Positions 6,768 through 15,506 of a DNA stretch of 18,347 bases are shown in pieces. This stretch comes from Betaproteobacteria bacterium UBA2293 (GTDB lineage: Bacteria; Pseudomonadota; Gammaproteobacteria; Burkholderiales; Rhodocyclaceae). Position numbers and translations under genes: made by a program. Position 1 is the stretch's first letter; each line of letters starts with the position of its first letter. The stretch lies in the NCBI GenBank assembly GCA_002345845.1, contig DDWF01000320.1, positions 1-18,347 of the forward strand, read 5' to 3'. The notes beneath the pieces are model-generated. The model was not told the origin of the DNA. It was given only the letters and a program-made list of their open reading frames with translations, and did not search any database.

Positions 6768-7990
6768 CCGGCCTCGTGTTCGGGATCGAGGATCTCGATG
6801 GCGCTCGGCGAGGTGCGCATCATCGGCGTGAAATTCGTCTGATGCGCGATGTCGGCCGGGGCGCGCCGGGATAGCTGCCAGGCGACGGCAGCGAGCAGGA
6901 TTTCGATGCCGGCGAACCAGGCCGGCAGCGCCGGCGGGCCGGCATGGTGCATCAGGCTGCCGGCGATGATCGGGCCGATGGCGGCGCCGATGCCATGCAG
7001 CAGCAACAGACTGCCGCAGCCGGAAATGATTTCGCGGCGGTCGAGACGGTCCATCATGCGGGCGACGGCCAGCGGGTAGAGGGCGAAGGCGAAGCCACCG
7101 TAAAGCAGGGTGACGATCAGGACGGCGCCCAGTCCGTAGTCGGTGGCGAAGAGCAGAGCGCCGGACAACAATGCTGCGGCCAAGGCGACGACCGAGATCA
7201 CGTGGCCGCGGTCGAGATGATTGGTCAGTTGGCCGATCGGCCACTGGAACAGGGCGCCGCCGACGATGGCCATGGTCATGAACCAGGCGACGCCACTGGT
7301 CCCCAGTTCGATGGTATGGGCCCAGACGGCGCCAAGGCCCCAAAAGGCACCCTGGGAGAAACCCGAAAGCAGGGCGGCGGCACAGGCCACCGGCGCCCGG
7401 GCATAGAGCGTTTTCAGACCGATGCTCTGGACATCCTCGATATGCGGCTGGGCCAGTCGGGTGGCGGCCACCGGCATTACTGCCGCACAGATGCACAGCG
7501 CGGCGAGGGAAAACAGCACGTGCTGGCCGGGGTCACTCCAGTGCAGCAGTTGCTGGGCCAGCGCCAGCGAGCCAAGATTGACCGCCATGTAGCTGGCGAA
7601 AATGCGGCTGCGCTGTTCGGGCGCGGCATGGCTGTTCAGCCAGCTTTCGATGGTGGTGTACAGGCCGACCATGGCCATGCCGGTGATCAGACGCAACAGG
7701 CTCCACACCCAGGCCGAGGCAAGCAGTTCGTGCAGGAGCGTGGAGCAGGCGATGGCGACGGTGAAAAAGGCAAAGGCGCGGACATGGCCGACGCGGCGCA
7801 GCATCATCGGACCGAGATAGGTGCCGGCCAGAAAGCCGACGAAATACATCGAACCGATGATGCCCAGTGTCTGGCTGTCGAAGCCGACCAGTCCGCCGCG
7901 CACCGCCAGCAGCGTGCCGAGCAGGCCGCTGCCGAGGAGCAGGAAGGCGACCCCGAGCAGCAGCGAGGCGAGTGGCAGCAGTTGCTGCAT
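6755..7990 (-). CDS. MFS transporter, YcaD-like
   Basis: A 411-residue inner-membrane permease with about twelve hydrophobic helices typical of the major facilitator superfamily. The loop between helices 2 and 3 carries a degenerate motif A (GPMMLRRVGHVRAF, about 60-73), and the segment RLITGMAMVGLYTTIESWLN (100-119) resembles the ESxL block of E. coli YcaD. A polar tail of about 38 residues closes the protein. It starts at ATG 7990, 7 bp after the pepN stop on the same strand, so it is likely cotranscribed with pepN; its ribosome site is weak. A ycaD-like permease is reported beside ggpPS in Stenotrophomonas rhizophila, where it is discussed as a glucosylglycerol transporter. Substrate here is inference from that context. 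Confidence 0.85.
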   Translation of the reverse strand: MQQLLPLASLLLGVAFLLLGSGLLGTLLAVRGGLVGFDSQTLGIIGSMYFVGFLAGTYLGPMMLRRVGHVRAFAFFTVAIACSTLLHELLASAWVWSLLRLITGMAMVGLYTTIESWLNSHAAPEQRSRIFASYMAVNLGSLALAQQLLHWSDPGQHVLFSLAALCICAAVMPVAATRLAQPHIEDVQSIGLKTLYARAPVACAAALLSGFSQGAFWGLGAVWAHTIELGTSGVAWFMTMAIVGGALFQWPIGQLTNHLDRGHVISVVALAAALLSGALLFATDYGLGAVLIVTLLYGGFAFALYPLAVARMMDRLDRREIISGCGSLLLLHGIGAAIGPIIAGSLMHHAGPPALPAWFAGIEILLAAVAWQLSRRAPADIAHQTNFTPMMRTSPSAIEILDPEHEAGIVR

Positions 7991-7997
7991 CAGTCGC

Positions 7998-10598
7998 TCA
8001 GCCCAGTGCCCGGGTGACTACCTCCAGCACGTCGCGCGACAGCCCGGCGTGGTCGCGGATGCGTTCGAGCGCAGCCCGGGCGTGGGCCTGCCGAGCGCTG
8101 TCGAATTTCGTCCAGCGGTCGAAACAGCGGGCCAGGCGCGAGGCGACCTGCGGGTTGCGGTCGTGCAGGACGATGACCTGGTCGGCGATGAAGGCGTAGC
8201 CACTGCCGTCGGCGGTGTTGAAGCGCACCAGGTTGGCGCCGAAGGCGCGGATCAGGGCGTAGATCTTGTTCGGATTGCCGATGTCGAAGGCCGGGTGGGC
8301 AATCAAGGCCTTGACCGTGGCCAGGGTGTCGGGTCGGCGGCTGGTCGACTGCGCCTGCAGCCACTTGTCGACGACCAGTGCCTCGTCCTTCCATTGCTTG
8401 TAGAAGTCGGCCAGGGCCGTCTCGCGTTGCGGGCAGTCGGCGGCATTGACGTTGGCCAGCGCGGCGAGCGCCGCGAACTGGTCGGTCATGTTGTCGGCGG
8501 TCTTGAACTGTTGCAGTGCCAGCTCACGTGTGGCCGGCGTGTCGAGTTCGAGCAGGTAGGCGAGGCAGAGGTTGCGCAGGGCGCGGCGGCCGGCCTGTTC
8601 GCTGCTCGGCGCGTAGGCTTCCGCTATGGTCAGGCCAGCATAAAGGTCGGAAAGCTCGCCTTCGAGCTGTTCGGCCAGATGCCGCCGCAGGCCGTTGCGG
8701 GCGGCGTGCAGGGCATCGGGATCGACCACGGTCATCAATTCGGCGAGTGTCGTTTCGCCGGGCAGGGTCAGGGCTTCGGCGACGAAGGCGGCGCCGCGCT
8801 GAGCCTGTGTCTGCAGCAGGCGGCGGGCAGCGTCGACGAAGCTGGCTGGCCAGACCGGCGCACCGCCGGCGGCGATCGCTGTCGTGGCCGCGAGGAGCAG
8901 TTGCGTCGCCAGGCGCTGGCCGGCTTCCCAGGCGTTGAACGGGTCGGATTCGTGGGCCAGCAGCACGGTCAGCTGTTCCGGCGTGTAATCGAAATCAAGA
9001 TAGACCGGCGCCGAGAAGTCACGCAAAAGGGACGGCACGGGTTCGGCGGCGACCTTGGCAAAAACGAAGGACTGTGTTGTCGCGGTGAGTTGCAGCAGGC
9101 GTTCGCTGTCCGGCAGCAGGCTGCCGTCCTCGGCGAACAGGGCGACGCGGATCGGGATCAGGTAGGGTGTTTCATCGCTGGCGCGCGGGTTGGCTTGGGT
9201 GCAGGTCAGCGTGTAGGTCTGGCTGTCTTCGTCCCAGAAACCGTCGACCGTCACGTGCGGCGTGCCCGGCTGGTTGTACCAGCGCATGAACTGGGTGAAG
9301 TCGAAACCGGACGCGGCGGCCATCGCCGCGACGAAATCCTCGCAGGTCACCGCCTGGCCGTCGTGGCGGCGGAAGTATTCATCCATGCCGGCGCGGAAAC
9401 CGTCGCGGCCGATCAGCGTCTGGATCATGCGGATGACTTCGGCGCCTTTTTCGTAAACCGTCGAGGTGTAAAAATTGTTGATCTCGACGAAGCTCGAAGG
9501 GCGGATCGGGTGCGCCATCGGCCCGGCATCCTCCGGAAACTGCGCGGCGCGCAGGCCGCGTACTTCGCGGATACGGGCAGTCTGCCGGTTGTGCAGGTCG
9601 GCGCCGAATTCCTGGTCGCGGAAAACCGTCAATCCTTCCTTCAGCGAGAGCTGGAACCAGTCGCGGCAGGTGACGCGGTTGCCGGTCCAGTTGTGGAAAT
9701 ACTCGTGGGCGACGACGCGGTCAATGTTTTCGAAATCGACATCGGTGGCGACATCGCTGCGGGCGAGCACGTATTTCGTGTTGAAGATGTTGAGGCCCTT
9801 GTTCTCCATCGCGCCCATGTTGAAATCGCCGACAGCGACGATCATGTAGTGGTCGAGGTCGCATTCGAGGCCGAAGCGTTGCTCGTCCCACAGCATTGAT
9901 TTCTTCAGCGCCGCCATCGCGTGCGGACACTGGTCGAGTTTGCCCGGCTCGACGTAGATGGCCAGCTGCACGCTGCGACCGGAAGCCGTGGTGAAGGTGT
10001 CGAACAGGCCGTCGAGCTTGCCGGCGACCAGCGCGAACAGGTAGGCCGGCTTGCGGAACGGATCGGCCCATCTTGCCCAGTGGCGGCCGTCGGCTTCGTC
10101 GCCGTTGGCCACCGGATTGCCGTTGGCCAGCAGGATCGGATAGGTTGCCTTGTCCGCATGTAATGTCACCGTGTAGGTGGACATCACGTCCGGGCGGTCG
10201 AGGAACCAGGTGATGCGGCGGAAGCCCTGCGCCTCGCACTGCGTGAAGTAGCCATCCTTGGAGCGGTACATGCCGGAGAGACGGGTGTTGCCGTCCGGCT
10301 GGATGCGGACCACGGTCTGCAGCGTGAACTGTTCCGGAACATGGGCGATGCTCAGCGTGCCCGGCGTCAGCTGATGTTCGACCGGTTGGCCGTCCATGCG
10401 CACGGCCAGGGTTTCCAGTTCTTCGCCATCGAGCACCAGGGGCTGGGCGGCGACAGCCGGATTGCGACGCAGGGCCAGCGTGGTGGTGACCGTGGTGCCC
10501 CCGGCGCCGATGTCGACATCGAGGTCGACGGTGTCGACCAGGTAGGCGGGCGGGGTGTAGTCCTTCAGGTAAATCGTTTGCGGGGTATCGGTTTTCAT
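7998..10598 (-). CDS. pepN: aminopeptidase N (M1 family metallopeptidase)
   Basis: Zinc aminopeptidase that removes N-terminal residues from peptides in the cytoplasm. The 866 residues match the E. coli enzyme (870). Visible motifs are GAMEN at 262-266 (N-terminal amine recognition), the zinc site HEYFH with His298, Glu299 (catalytic) and His302, and the third ligand Glu321 in LKEGLTVFRDQEF, each one position from the E. coli numbering. The frame is open upstream to 10766, but the ATG at 10598 (MKTDTPQTIYLKDY) is chosen because it matches the family N-terminus and avoids overlap with the methyltransferase, which ends 37 bp away. No good ribosome site precedes it. TATCAT at 10632-10627 on the minus strand is a possible -10 for a private promoter, without a clear -35. 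Confidence 0.96.
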   Translation of the reverse strand: MKTDTPQTIYLKDYTPPAYLVDTVDLDVDIGAGGTTVTTTLALRRNPAVAAQPLVLDGEELETLAVRMDGQPVEHQLTPGTLSIAHVPEQFTLQTVVRIQPDGNTRLSGMYRSKDGYFTQCEAQGFRRITWFLDRPDVMSTYTVTLHADKATYPILLANGNPVANGDEADGRHWARWADPFRKPAYLFALVAGKLDGLFDTFTTASGRSVQLAIYVEPGKLDQCPHAMAALKKSMLWDEQRFGLECDLDHYMIVAVGDFNMGAMENKGLNIFNTKYVLARSDVATDVDFENIDRVVAHEYFHNWTGNRVTCRDWFQLSLKEGLTVFRDQEFGADLHNRQTARIREVRGLRAAQFPEDAGPMAHPIRPSSFVEINNFYTSTVYEKGAEVIRMIQTLIGRDGFRAGMDEYFRRHDGQAVTCEDFVAAMAAASGFDFTQFMRWYNQPGTPHVTVDGFWDEDSQTYTLTCTQANPRASDETPYLIPIRVALFAEDGSLLPDSERLLQLTATTQSFVFAKVAAEPVPSLLRDFSAPVYLDFDYTPEQLTVLLAHESDPFNAWEAGQRLATQLLLAATTAIAAGGAPVWPASFVDAARRLLQTQAQRGAAFVAEALTLPGETTLAELMTVVDPDALHAARNGLRRHLAEQLEGELSDLYAGLTIAEAYAPSSEQAGRRALRNLCLAYLLELDTPATRELALQQFKTADNMTDQFAALAALANVNAADCPQRETALADFYKQWKDEALVVDKWLQAQSTSRRPDTLATVKALIAHPAFDIGNPNKIYALIRAFGANLVRFNTADGSGYAFIADQVIVLHDRNPQVASRLARCFDRWTKFDSARQAHARAALERIRDHAGLSRDVLEVVTRALG

Positions 10599-10635
10599 TT
10601 TTCGGGCGCGGCGATGGGGAGGCCCGATGATAACG

Positions 10636-11259
10636 CTAACGCCGCTGCCACACCTGCCAGCGCTCGCGCCCGGCGAAGACCGGGATCGAATCGGTGACCG
10701 GTACATCCAGGAGGCATGCGAAGTCGGTTGCCAGCAGATCGTCGAGTTGCGCGGGCAGGATGCCAAAGGGCGGACCCTTGGCTTGGTCGCAAAGGAAGAA
10801 ATAGCCGGCCAGCAGGCCTCCGGGTGGTAACAGTTCGGCGACGCGGCGCCCCCAGTCGGCCCACAGCTTGCGCGGCAGGGCGCAGAGGAAGGCGCGTTCG
10901 TAGATCAGCGTGTAGGGCTGGGCCGGCGAGAAGGTGAAGAAGTCGGCGCAAAGCAGATCGACGGGGGCGTTGCCAAGCACCTCGCGCGCCCTGGTCACCG
11001 CTGCCGGCGAAAAGTCCAGCGCCGTCACCGGCCAGCCGGCGGTCGCCAGGTGGGCGGCTTCCCAGGCGCTGCCACAGCCGGGAATCAGCGTGTTCAGCGG
11101 CTGTGCCTGGGCGGCGATGAAAGCGGCAAAGGCTTCCGGCACGCGGCCGGCATCCCAGGGCGTGACGCCCTCGCCGAAACGTTTGCACCAGAAGTCCGGA
11201 TGTTCCGGGCGTTGCTCCGGCGCTTTGATCTGGGTCGGGAAAGGCGTCTGTTCGCTCAT
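10636..11259 (-). CDS. SAM-dependent methyltransferase, TPMT (thiopurine methyltransferase) family
   Basis: A 207-residue class I methyltransferase. The N-terminal PDFWCKRFGEGVTPWDAG block (21-38) is typical of the TPMT family; the SAM-binding motif I is IPGCGSAWEAAHLA (59-72), the acidic residue after strand 2 is Asp82, and IYERAFLCALP (119-129) and the FF-L-GPPF region (about 154-165) follow. Bacterial members methylate sulfur, selenium or tellurium compounds, but the substrate cannot be told from sequence. Start ATG 11259 lies 41 bp from the divergent hemC start. It is probably the first gene of a TPMT-pepN-MFS run. Confidence 0.87.
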   Translation of the reverse strand: MSEQTPFPTQIKAPEQRPEHPDFWCKRFGEGVTPWDAGRVPEAFAAFIAAQAQPLNTLIPGCGSAWEAAHLATAGWPVTALDFSPAAVTRAREVLGNAPVDLLCADFFTFSPAQPYTLIYERAFLCALPRKLWADWGRRVAELLPPGGLLAGYFFLCDQAKGPPFGILPAQLDDLLATDFACLLDVPVTDSIPVFAGRERWQVWQRR

Positions 11260-11267
11260 GCTAAGAT
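11259..11267 (+). promoter_or_regulatory. extended -10 promoter element for hemC (candidate)
   Basis: TGCTAAGAT matches the extended -10 form TGn-TATAAT with 4 of 6 hexamer positions and no clear -35, which extended -10 promoters can tolerate. Start of transcription would fall near 11274, giving a leader of about 27 nt. The element overlaps the start codon of the divergent methyltransferase gene. Confidence 0.45.
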
Positions 11268-11300
11268 GCCTGCCTTCCCCAACCTGCCGTGTGTCGCTTC

Positions 11301-12236
11301 ATGTCCGCTCCTTCGAAGATCATCATCGCCTCCCGTGAATCCCGTCTCGCCATGTGGCAGGCCGTCCATGTCCAGGGGCGCCTGGCCAGCCTGAATCCGG
11401 GGGCGGAAGTCGTCATTCTAGGCATGACCACCAAGGGCGACCAGATTCTCGATCGGCCGCTCGCCGAAATCGGCGGCAAGGGCCTGTTCATCAAGGAGCT
11501 CGAAGTCGCCATGCACGAGGGCAAGGCCCACCTCGCCGTGCATTCGATGAAGGACGTGCCCATGGTGATGCCGGAAGGCTTCGTCCTGGCCGCCATCTCT
11601 GCCCGCGAAAATCCGCGCGACGCCTTTGTCTCGAACAAGTATGCCGGGCTCGACGACCTGCCGGCCGGGGCCGTCGTCGGCACCTCCAGCCTGCGCCGCG
11701 AAGCCGTCCTGCGCGCCAAATACCCGCAGCTGGTGATCAAGAGCCTGCGTGGCAATCTCGATACCCGGCTGCGCAAGCTCGACGCCGGCGAGTACGACGC
11801 GATCATCCTCGCCGCTGCCGGCCTGATCCGCCTTGGCCTGAAGGATCGCATCAAGGCCGTGCTGACGCCGGAGCAATCATTACCGGCCCCGGGCCAGGGC
11901 GCGTTGGGCATCGAACTGGTCGACGGTGACGCAACGATGGCCGCCGTCGTTGCCCCCCTGAATGACCCGGAGACCGCCCACTGCGTCAAGGCCGAGCGTG
12001 CCTTCTCGCGCGCCCTGGGCGGCAGCTGCCAGGTGCCGCTGGGTGGTTACGCGATCATCGACAACGGCCAGCTGTGGTTGCGCGGTTTTGTCGCCACCGC
12101 CGACGGCAAGGAAATGGTCGCTGCCGAACTGCGCGGTAATCCGGCCGACGACGAGGCGCTCGGCCGGCAACTGGCGGAGACGCTACGCGCCCAGGGCGCC
12201 GACGCCATCCTGGAAAAACTCGCCCACTGCCAATGA
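11301..12236 (+). CDS. hemC: porphobilinogen deaminase (hydroxymethylbilane synthase)
   Basis: Polymerises four porphobilinogen units into hydroxymethylbilane in the cytoplasm. The 311 residues match the family. Recognisable blocks are [13 protein letters not shown] at the start, AVHSMKDVP with catalytic Asp85, GTSSLRREA, the [13 protein letters not shown] arginine-rich substrate site, [12 protein letters not shown] and [12 protein letters not shown] with Cys243, the attachment point of the dipyrromethane cofactor (Cys242 in E. coli). ATG 11301 is preferred over an in-frame GTG at 11289, which would add only MCRF outside the family alignment. There is no obvious ribosome site. It is the first gene of the hem operon and overlaps hemD by 4 bp. 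Confidence 0.97.
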   Translation: MSAPSKIIIASRESRLAMWQAVHVQGRLASLNPGAEVVILGMTTKGDQILDRPLAEIGGKGLFIKELEVAMHEGKAHLAVHSMKDVPMVMPEGFVLAAISARENPRDAFVSNKYAGLDDLPAGAVVGTSSLRREAVLRAKYPQLVIKSLRGNLDTRLRKLDAGEYDAIILAAAGLIRLGLKDRIKAVLTPEQSLPAPGQGALGIELVDGDATMAAVVAPLNDPETAHCVKAERAFSRALGGSCQVPLGGYAIIDNGQLWLRGFVATADGKEMVAAELRGNPADDEALGRQLAETLRAQGADAILEKLAHCQ

Positions 12237-13012
12237 ACGCCAGCCCGCTGGCCGGCCGTACCGTCGTCGTCACCCGGCCGCTGGCCCAGAGTGCGCCGCT
12301 GGCCGAGGCGATCAAAGCTGCCGGCGGCGAGCCGCTGATCTTTCCGTTGCTGGAAATCGCCCCGGCCGACGATCGGCAAGCACTGGCCGAGGCGGCGGCA
12401 CAACTGACGGAGTACGCCTGGGCTGTGTTCATCAGCCCGAATGCCGTCGATTACGCCTTGCCGACCCTGCTCGCCCAGGCGCCGTGGCCGGCGACCCTGC
12501 GCCCGGCGGCAGTCGGCCAGGGGACGGTACGGGCGTTGGCAGCGCACGGTATCACTGGCTGCATTGCCCCGCGCGAACGCTTTGATTCGGAAGCCCTGCT
12601 CGCCCTGCCTGAGCTCGCCAGCGAGCGGGTGACCGGCAAGCGCGTGGTCATCTTTCGTGGCGACGGCGGCCGTGAACTGCTGGCCGACACGCTGCGTGAG
12701 CGCGGGGCGACGGTCGATTGCATCACCTGTTACCGCCGCTCGCCACCGTCCACCGGCGGCCAGCCGCTGCTCGCCGCCTGGCGTGCCGGCAAGCTGGATG
12801 CCCTGGCGGTTTCCAGCAGCGAAGGTCTGCGCTACCTGCTGGCGCTGCTCGACGACGAGGGCCGCAACTTCCTCGAGGCGACGCCGCTGTTCGTGCCGCA
12901 TGCCCGTATAGCCGAGACCGCCCGCGAATTGGGTCTGCGCAACATTGTCCTCTGCGAGGCCGCCGACGCCGGCATCATGGCCGCCTTAGTTGCTTATAAT
13001 TGGCCGGCATGA
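12233..13012 (+). CDS. hemD: uroporphyrinogen-III synthase
   Basis: Closes hydroxymethylbilane with inversion of ring D to uroporphyrinogen III. This family is poorly conserved, but the 259-residue protein shows the usual landmarks: [11 protein letters not shown] near the N-terminus, AVFISPNAV, a VGQGT segment, [18 protein letters not shown] (hinge and second domain), [18 protein letters not shown] and [17 protein letters not shown]. It starts at ATG 12233 in an ATGA overlap with hemC and ends in an ATGA overlap with hemX, so translation is coupled on both sides. It is not fused to HemX, unlike HemDX proteins in some bacteria. Confidence 0.94.
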   Translation: MNASPLAGRTVVVTRPLAQSAPLAEAIKAAGGEPLIFPLLEIAPADDRQALAEAAAQLTEYAWAVFISPNAVDYALPTLLAQAPWPATLRPAAVGQGTVRALAAHGITGCIAPRERFDSEALLALPELASERVTGKRVVIFRGDGGRELLADTLRERGATVDCITCYRRSPPSTGGQPLLAAWRAGKLDALAVSSSEGLRYLLALLDDEGRNFLEATPLFVPHARIAETARELGLRNIVLCEAADAGIMAALVAYNWPA

Positions 13013-14055
13013 GCTCCGATAACGATACCTTCCCCGACCTGAACGCCCCCCCGGTGGTGGCGTCCCCCCGTCCCGCCTGGCGCAGCCCGTGGTTCATCCT
13101 GGCCCTGGCGGCCTTGCTGCTGGCCGGCTGGCAATGGCTGGAAACCCGTCAGCAGCTGAGCGAGACGCGCGTGGAAGTGGCGCGTCGCCTGGCCGACGCC
13201 GAGGCGATGAGCCGGGAGGATCGCGGTGCCCGTGGCCAGTTGCTGGCGCAGATCGAAGGTCTGCAGGCCAAGCTCGGGGCCGTCGAGGGCCGGCTGGCCG
13301 AATTCGAAAACCAGGGCGAAGCCCTGCAGTCCCTGTATGACGAGATGGCGCGCGGACGCGAGGAAGCGACCTTGCTGGAAGTCGAACAGGCGATCACCCT
13401 GGCCGCCCAGCAACTGCAACTGGCCGGTAATGTCTCGGTGGCAGCACTCGCCCTGCAGACTGCCGACAGTCGCCTGGCGCGCCTTGACCGGCCGCTGTAT
13501 CTGCCGCTGCGGACGGCGCTGGCCAAGGATATGGCGCGCCTGAACAGCCTGCCCTTCGTCGATGTGCCGGGCCTCAGCCTGCGCCTGGAAGAGGTCATCA
13601 TCGCTGTCGACAAGTTCCCGCTCGGGGCCCTCGGTCGTCCGGCCGAAGTGGCGCCGGTGGCGGCCGAACCGCTGGTCGGTGGAGCCTGGTGGCAACAGGC
13701 AGCCCGGGAAATCTGGCAGGAAGTGAAGGGGCTGGTGCGCATCCAGCGCTTTGACCAGGCGGACCAGCCTTTGCTGGCGCCGGGGCAGAGTTTCTTCCTG
13801 CGCGAGAATCTCAAACTGCGCCTGCTCAATGCCCGCCTGGCCCTGCTTGCCCGCGACTACGGAACGTTCCGCAATGAGCTGAAGACGGCGCAGGACTGGC
13901 TGCAACGTTATTTCGCCAGTGACGACAAAGCGGTCAAGGCGGCGCAGCTCAGCCTGCAGCAACTGCTCGCTGCCGATCTCAGCATCGCCCTGCCGACTCT
14001 GAACGACAGCCATGCAGCCCTGCGCGAGCTGCGCAATCGCAAGGAAAAGCGGTGA
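13009..14055 (+). CDS. hemX: HemX-family membrane protein
   Basis: A 348-residue bitopic inner-membrane protein of the proteobacterial hem operon; it is not a proven methyltransferase despite old naming. A short Pro-rich cytoplasmic N-terminus precedes one membrane helix (about residues 28-44), then a long charged region with coiled-coil character (about 45-115, rich in Glu, Gln, Arg and Leu) and a mostly helical C-terminal domain including WWQQAAREIWQEVKGLVRIQ. ATG 13009 overlaps the hemD stop; a TTG three codons earlier is less likely. The role, probably assisting heme-pathway enzymes at the membrane, is not settled for the family. Confidence 0.9.
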   Translation: MSSDNDTFPDLNAPPVVASPRPAWRSPWFILALAALLLAGWQWLETRQQLSETRVEVARRLADAEAMSREDRGARGQLLAQIEGLQAKLGAVEGRLAEFENQGEALQSLYDEMARGREEATLLEVEQAITLAAQQLQLAGNVSVAALALQTADSRLARLDRPLYLPLRTALAKDMARLNSLPFVDVPGLSLRLEEVIIAVDKFPLGALGRPAEVAPVAAEPLVGGAWWQQAAREIWQEVKGLVRIQRFDQADQPLLAPGQSFFLRENLKLRLLNARLALLARDYGTFRNELKTAQDWLQRYFASDDKAVKAAQLSLQQLLAADLSIALPTLNDSHAALRELRNRKEKR

Positions 14056-15236
14056 GAGGACTGTTCTGGGTCCTGGCCCTCTTCGCCGCAGCAGTGGCCG
14101 TCGCTCTCGGGGCGCGGATGAACGATGGCTACGTCTTGCTGGCCGTGCCACCGTATCGCGCCGAAGTGACGCTGAATCTCTTCCTGCTCGTCCTGGCGCT
14201 GCTGTTTCTCGTGCTTTACGCGTTGCTGCGCACGCTCTCCTACACCTTCGGCTTGCCGGAACGGGCGCGTCGTTATCGCGCCCAGCGCAGCCAGGAGCGC
14301 GCTGCCCTCGTCTTCCAGGATGCCGTGCGCCTGCTCTTCGAAGGGCGTTTTGGCCAGGCGCTGAAGAAGGCTGGCGAGGCCCATGCGGCCGATATAGCCC
14401 CAGGTCTGTCGGCGCTGATCGCTGCCCGCGCCGCGCAACGCATGCGCGAAGCGGCAAAGCAGCAGGACTGGATGGAAAAGGCCAAGGCCAGTGATCCGCG
14501 GACGGAAGCGGCGACCTTGATGCTGGAAGCCGAGATGATGATTGAAGTGCGTCGCTTCGACGACGCGTTGACGGCACTCGCCCGGCTGCAGGAAAAGCAG
14601 GGACGGCACATCGCCGCGTTGCGCCTGGAACTGCGGGCGCGCCAGGGCGTCGGCGACTGGGATGGCGTGCTCAAGCTGTTGCGCCAACTGGCCAAGCGCG
14701 ATGCGTTGCCGGCCGAGGTGGTGCGTGAGACGCGGACCCAGGCGCACCTGGGCAACATCGCCCGGCTGGCGGGTGAAACACCGCAATTGATCAACTACCT
14801 GCGCGCCCTGCCGGTCGAGGAGCGTGGCCAGCGGGTGGTGCTGGCGGCTGCGCGCAGTCTGGTTGCTGCCGGAGCCGGCGGCGAGGCGCAGAAACTGATT
14901 GAAGCCGTGCTCGATGCCACCGCTCACGACGAATGGCAGCAGGAACTGCTGGTCATCTACGGTCGGCTTGACGGCGCCGAGCAGATGGCACGTATCGCCC
15001 GGGCCGAAGCCTGGCTACGGCAGTATCCGACCGACGCTTGGTTGCTCAAGGCGCTGGGCCGGATGTGCATCCGTCAGCGCCTGTGGGGCAAGGCGCAGAG
15101 TTACCTGGAAGCGTCTCTGGCGATTGCGCCGACGCAGCAGGCGCATCTTGAACTGGCCCGCCTGTTCGACCAGCTGGAACGGACTGACGAGGCCAACAAA
15201 CATTACCGGGCGAGCGCCGTGCTCGACGCGGTCTAA
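14052..15236 (+). CDS. hemY: HemY-family TPR membrane protein
   Basis: A 394-residue inner-membrane protein of the proteobacterial HemY type, not the protoporphyrinogen oxidase also called HemY in Bacillus. Two N-terminal membrane helices (about 1-20 and 41-62) are followed by the HemY_N block (LPERARRYRAQRSQERA) and helical repeats of TPR kind to the end (for example WLLKALGRMCIRQRLWGKAQ and a last repeat near LELARLFDQLERTDEANKHY). The start is GTG in a GTGA overlap with the hemX stop, with AAGGA upstream. It is thought to act with HemX in organising heme synthesis at the membrane; that is family-level inference. Confidence 0.92.
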   Translation: MRGLFWVLALFAAAVAVALGARMNDGYVLLAVPPYRAEVTLNLFLLVLALLFLVLYALLRTLSYTFGLPERARRYRAQRSQERAALVFQDAVRLLFEGRFGQALKKAGEAHAADIAPGLSALIAARAAQRMREAAKQQDWMEKAKASDPRTEAATLMLEAEMMIEVRRFDDALTALARLQEKQGRHIAALRLELRARQGVGDWDGVLKLLRQLAKRDALPAEVVRETRTQAHLGNIARLAGETPQLINYLRALPVEERGQRVVLAAARSLVAAGAGGEAQKLIEAVLDATAHDEWQQELLVIYGRLDGAEQMARIARAEAWLRQYPTDAWLLKALGRMCIRQRLWGKAQSYLEASLAIAPTQQAHLELARLFDQLERTDEANKHYRASAVLDAV

Positions 15237-15263
15237 AAGGCACTTACCGGGACGGAGAAGACA

Positions 15264-15503
15264 ATGCTGAACATCGACATGCGCAAGATCTACAACTTTT
15301 ACCCGGTGGAACCGAAGCCCGATGGATCAGCCTTGCCGACCGGCGGTGACCTCTATTACGAATGTCTGGACTGCACCGTCGTCGTCAATTCCGTGCCTCA
15401 CATCAAGGCCGCCTGTGCCTGCGGCAACCTGGCCGGCGGCGGCGGTCAGCTGAGCGTCAAGGACCCATCCCGCGTCCAGGTCGTCCGGGGCAAGCTGAAG
15501 TAG
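15264..15503 (+). CDS. small conserved-type protein with four-cysteine metal-site pattern
   Basis: A 79-residue protein I do not recognise as a characterised family. It begins 27 bp after hemY with its own GGAG ribosome site about 9 bases before ATG 15264, and ends 3 bp before the convergent hemF stop. Its cysteines form Cx2C-x13-CxC (Cys34, Cys37, Cys51, Cys53) in YYECLDCTVVV and AACACGN, a layout that could hold one zinc or iron atom in a ribbon-like fold. The N-terminus is aromatic (KIYNFYPVEP) and a glycine run (58-61) precedes a basic tail (VRGKLK). No signal peptide or membrane helix is seen. Codon use looks like its neighbours. It could be the last gene of the hem operon. Confidence 0.75.
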   Translation: MLNIDMRKIYNFYPVEPKPDGSALPTGGDLYYECLDCTVVVNSVPHIKAACACGNLAGGGGQLSVKDPSRVQVVRGKLK

Positions 15504-15506
15504 CTC

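Noticed and set aside
7821..9899. 692-residue open frame on the plus strand opposite pepN
   Set aside because: Very long, but pepN on the other strand has all catalytic motifs; the antisense product is Gly/Val/Arg-rich with no domain.
10599..10766. 56-codon N-terminal extension of pepN
   Set aside because: Overlaps the methyltransferase gene and does not resemble M1 peptidases; the ATG at 10598 matches the family start.
12994..14577. 527-residue open frame on the minus strand opposite hemX and hemY
   Set aside because: Codon-bias shadow; Gln/Arg/Leu-rich with no family features.
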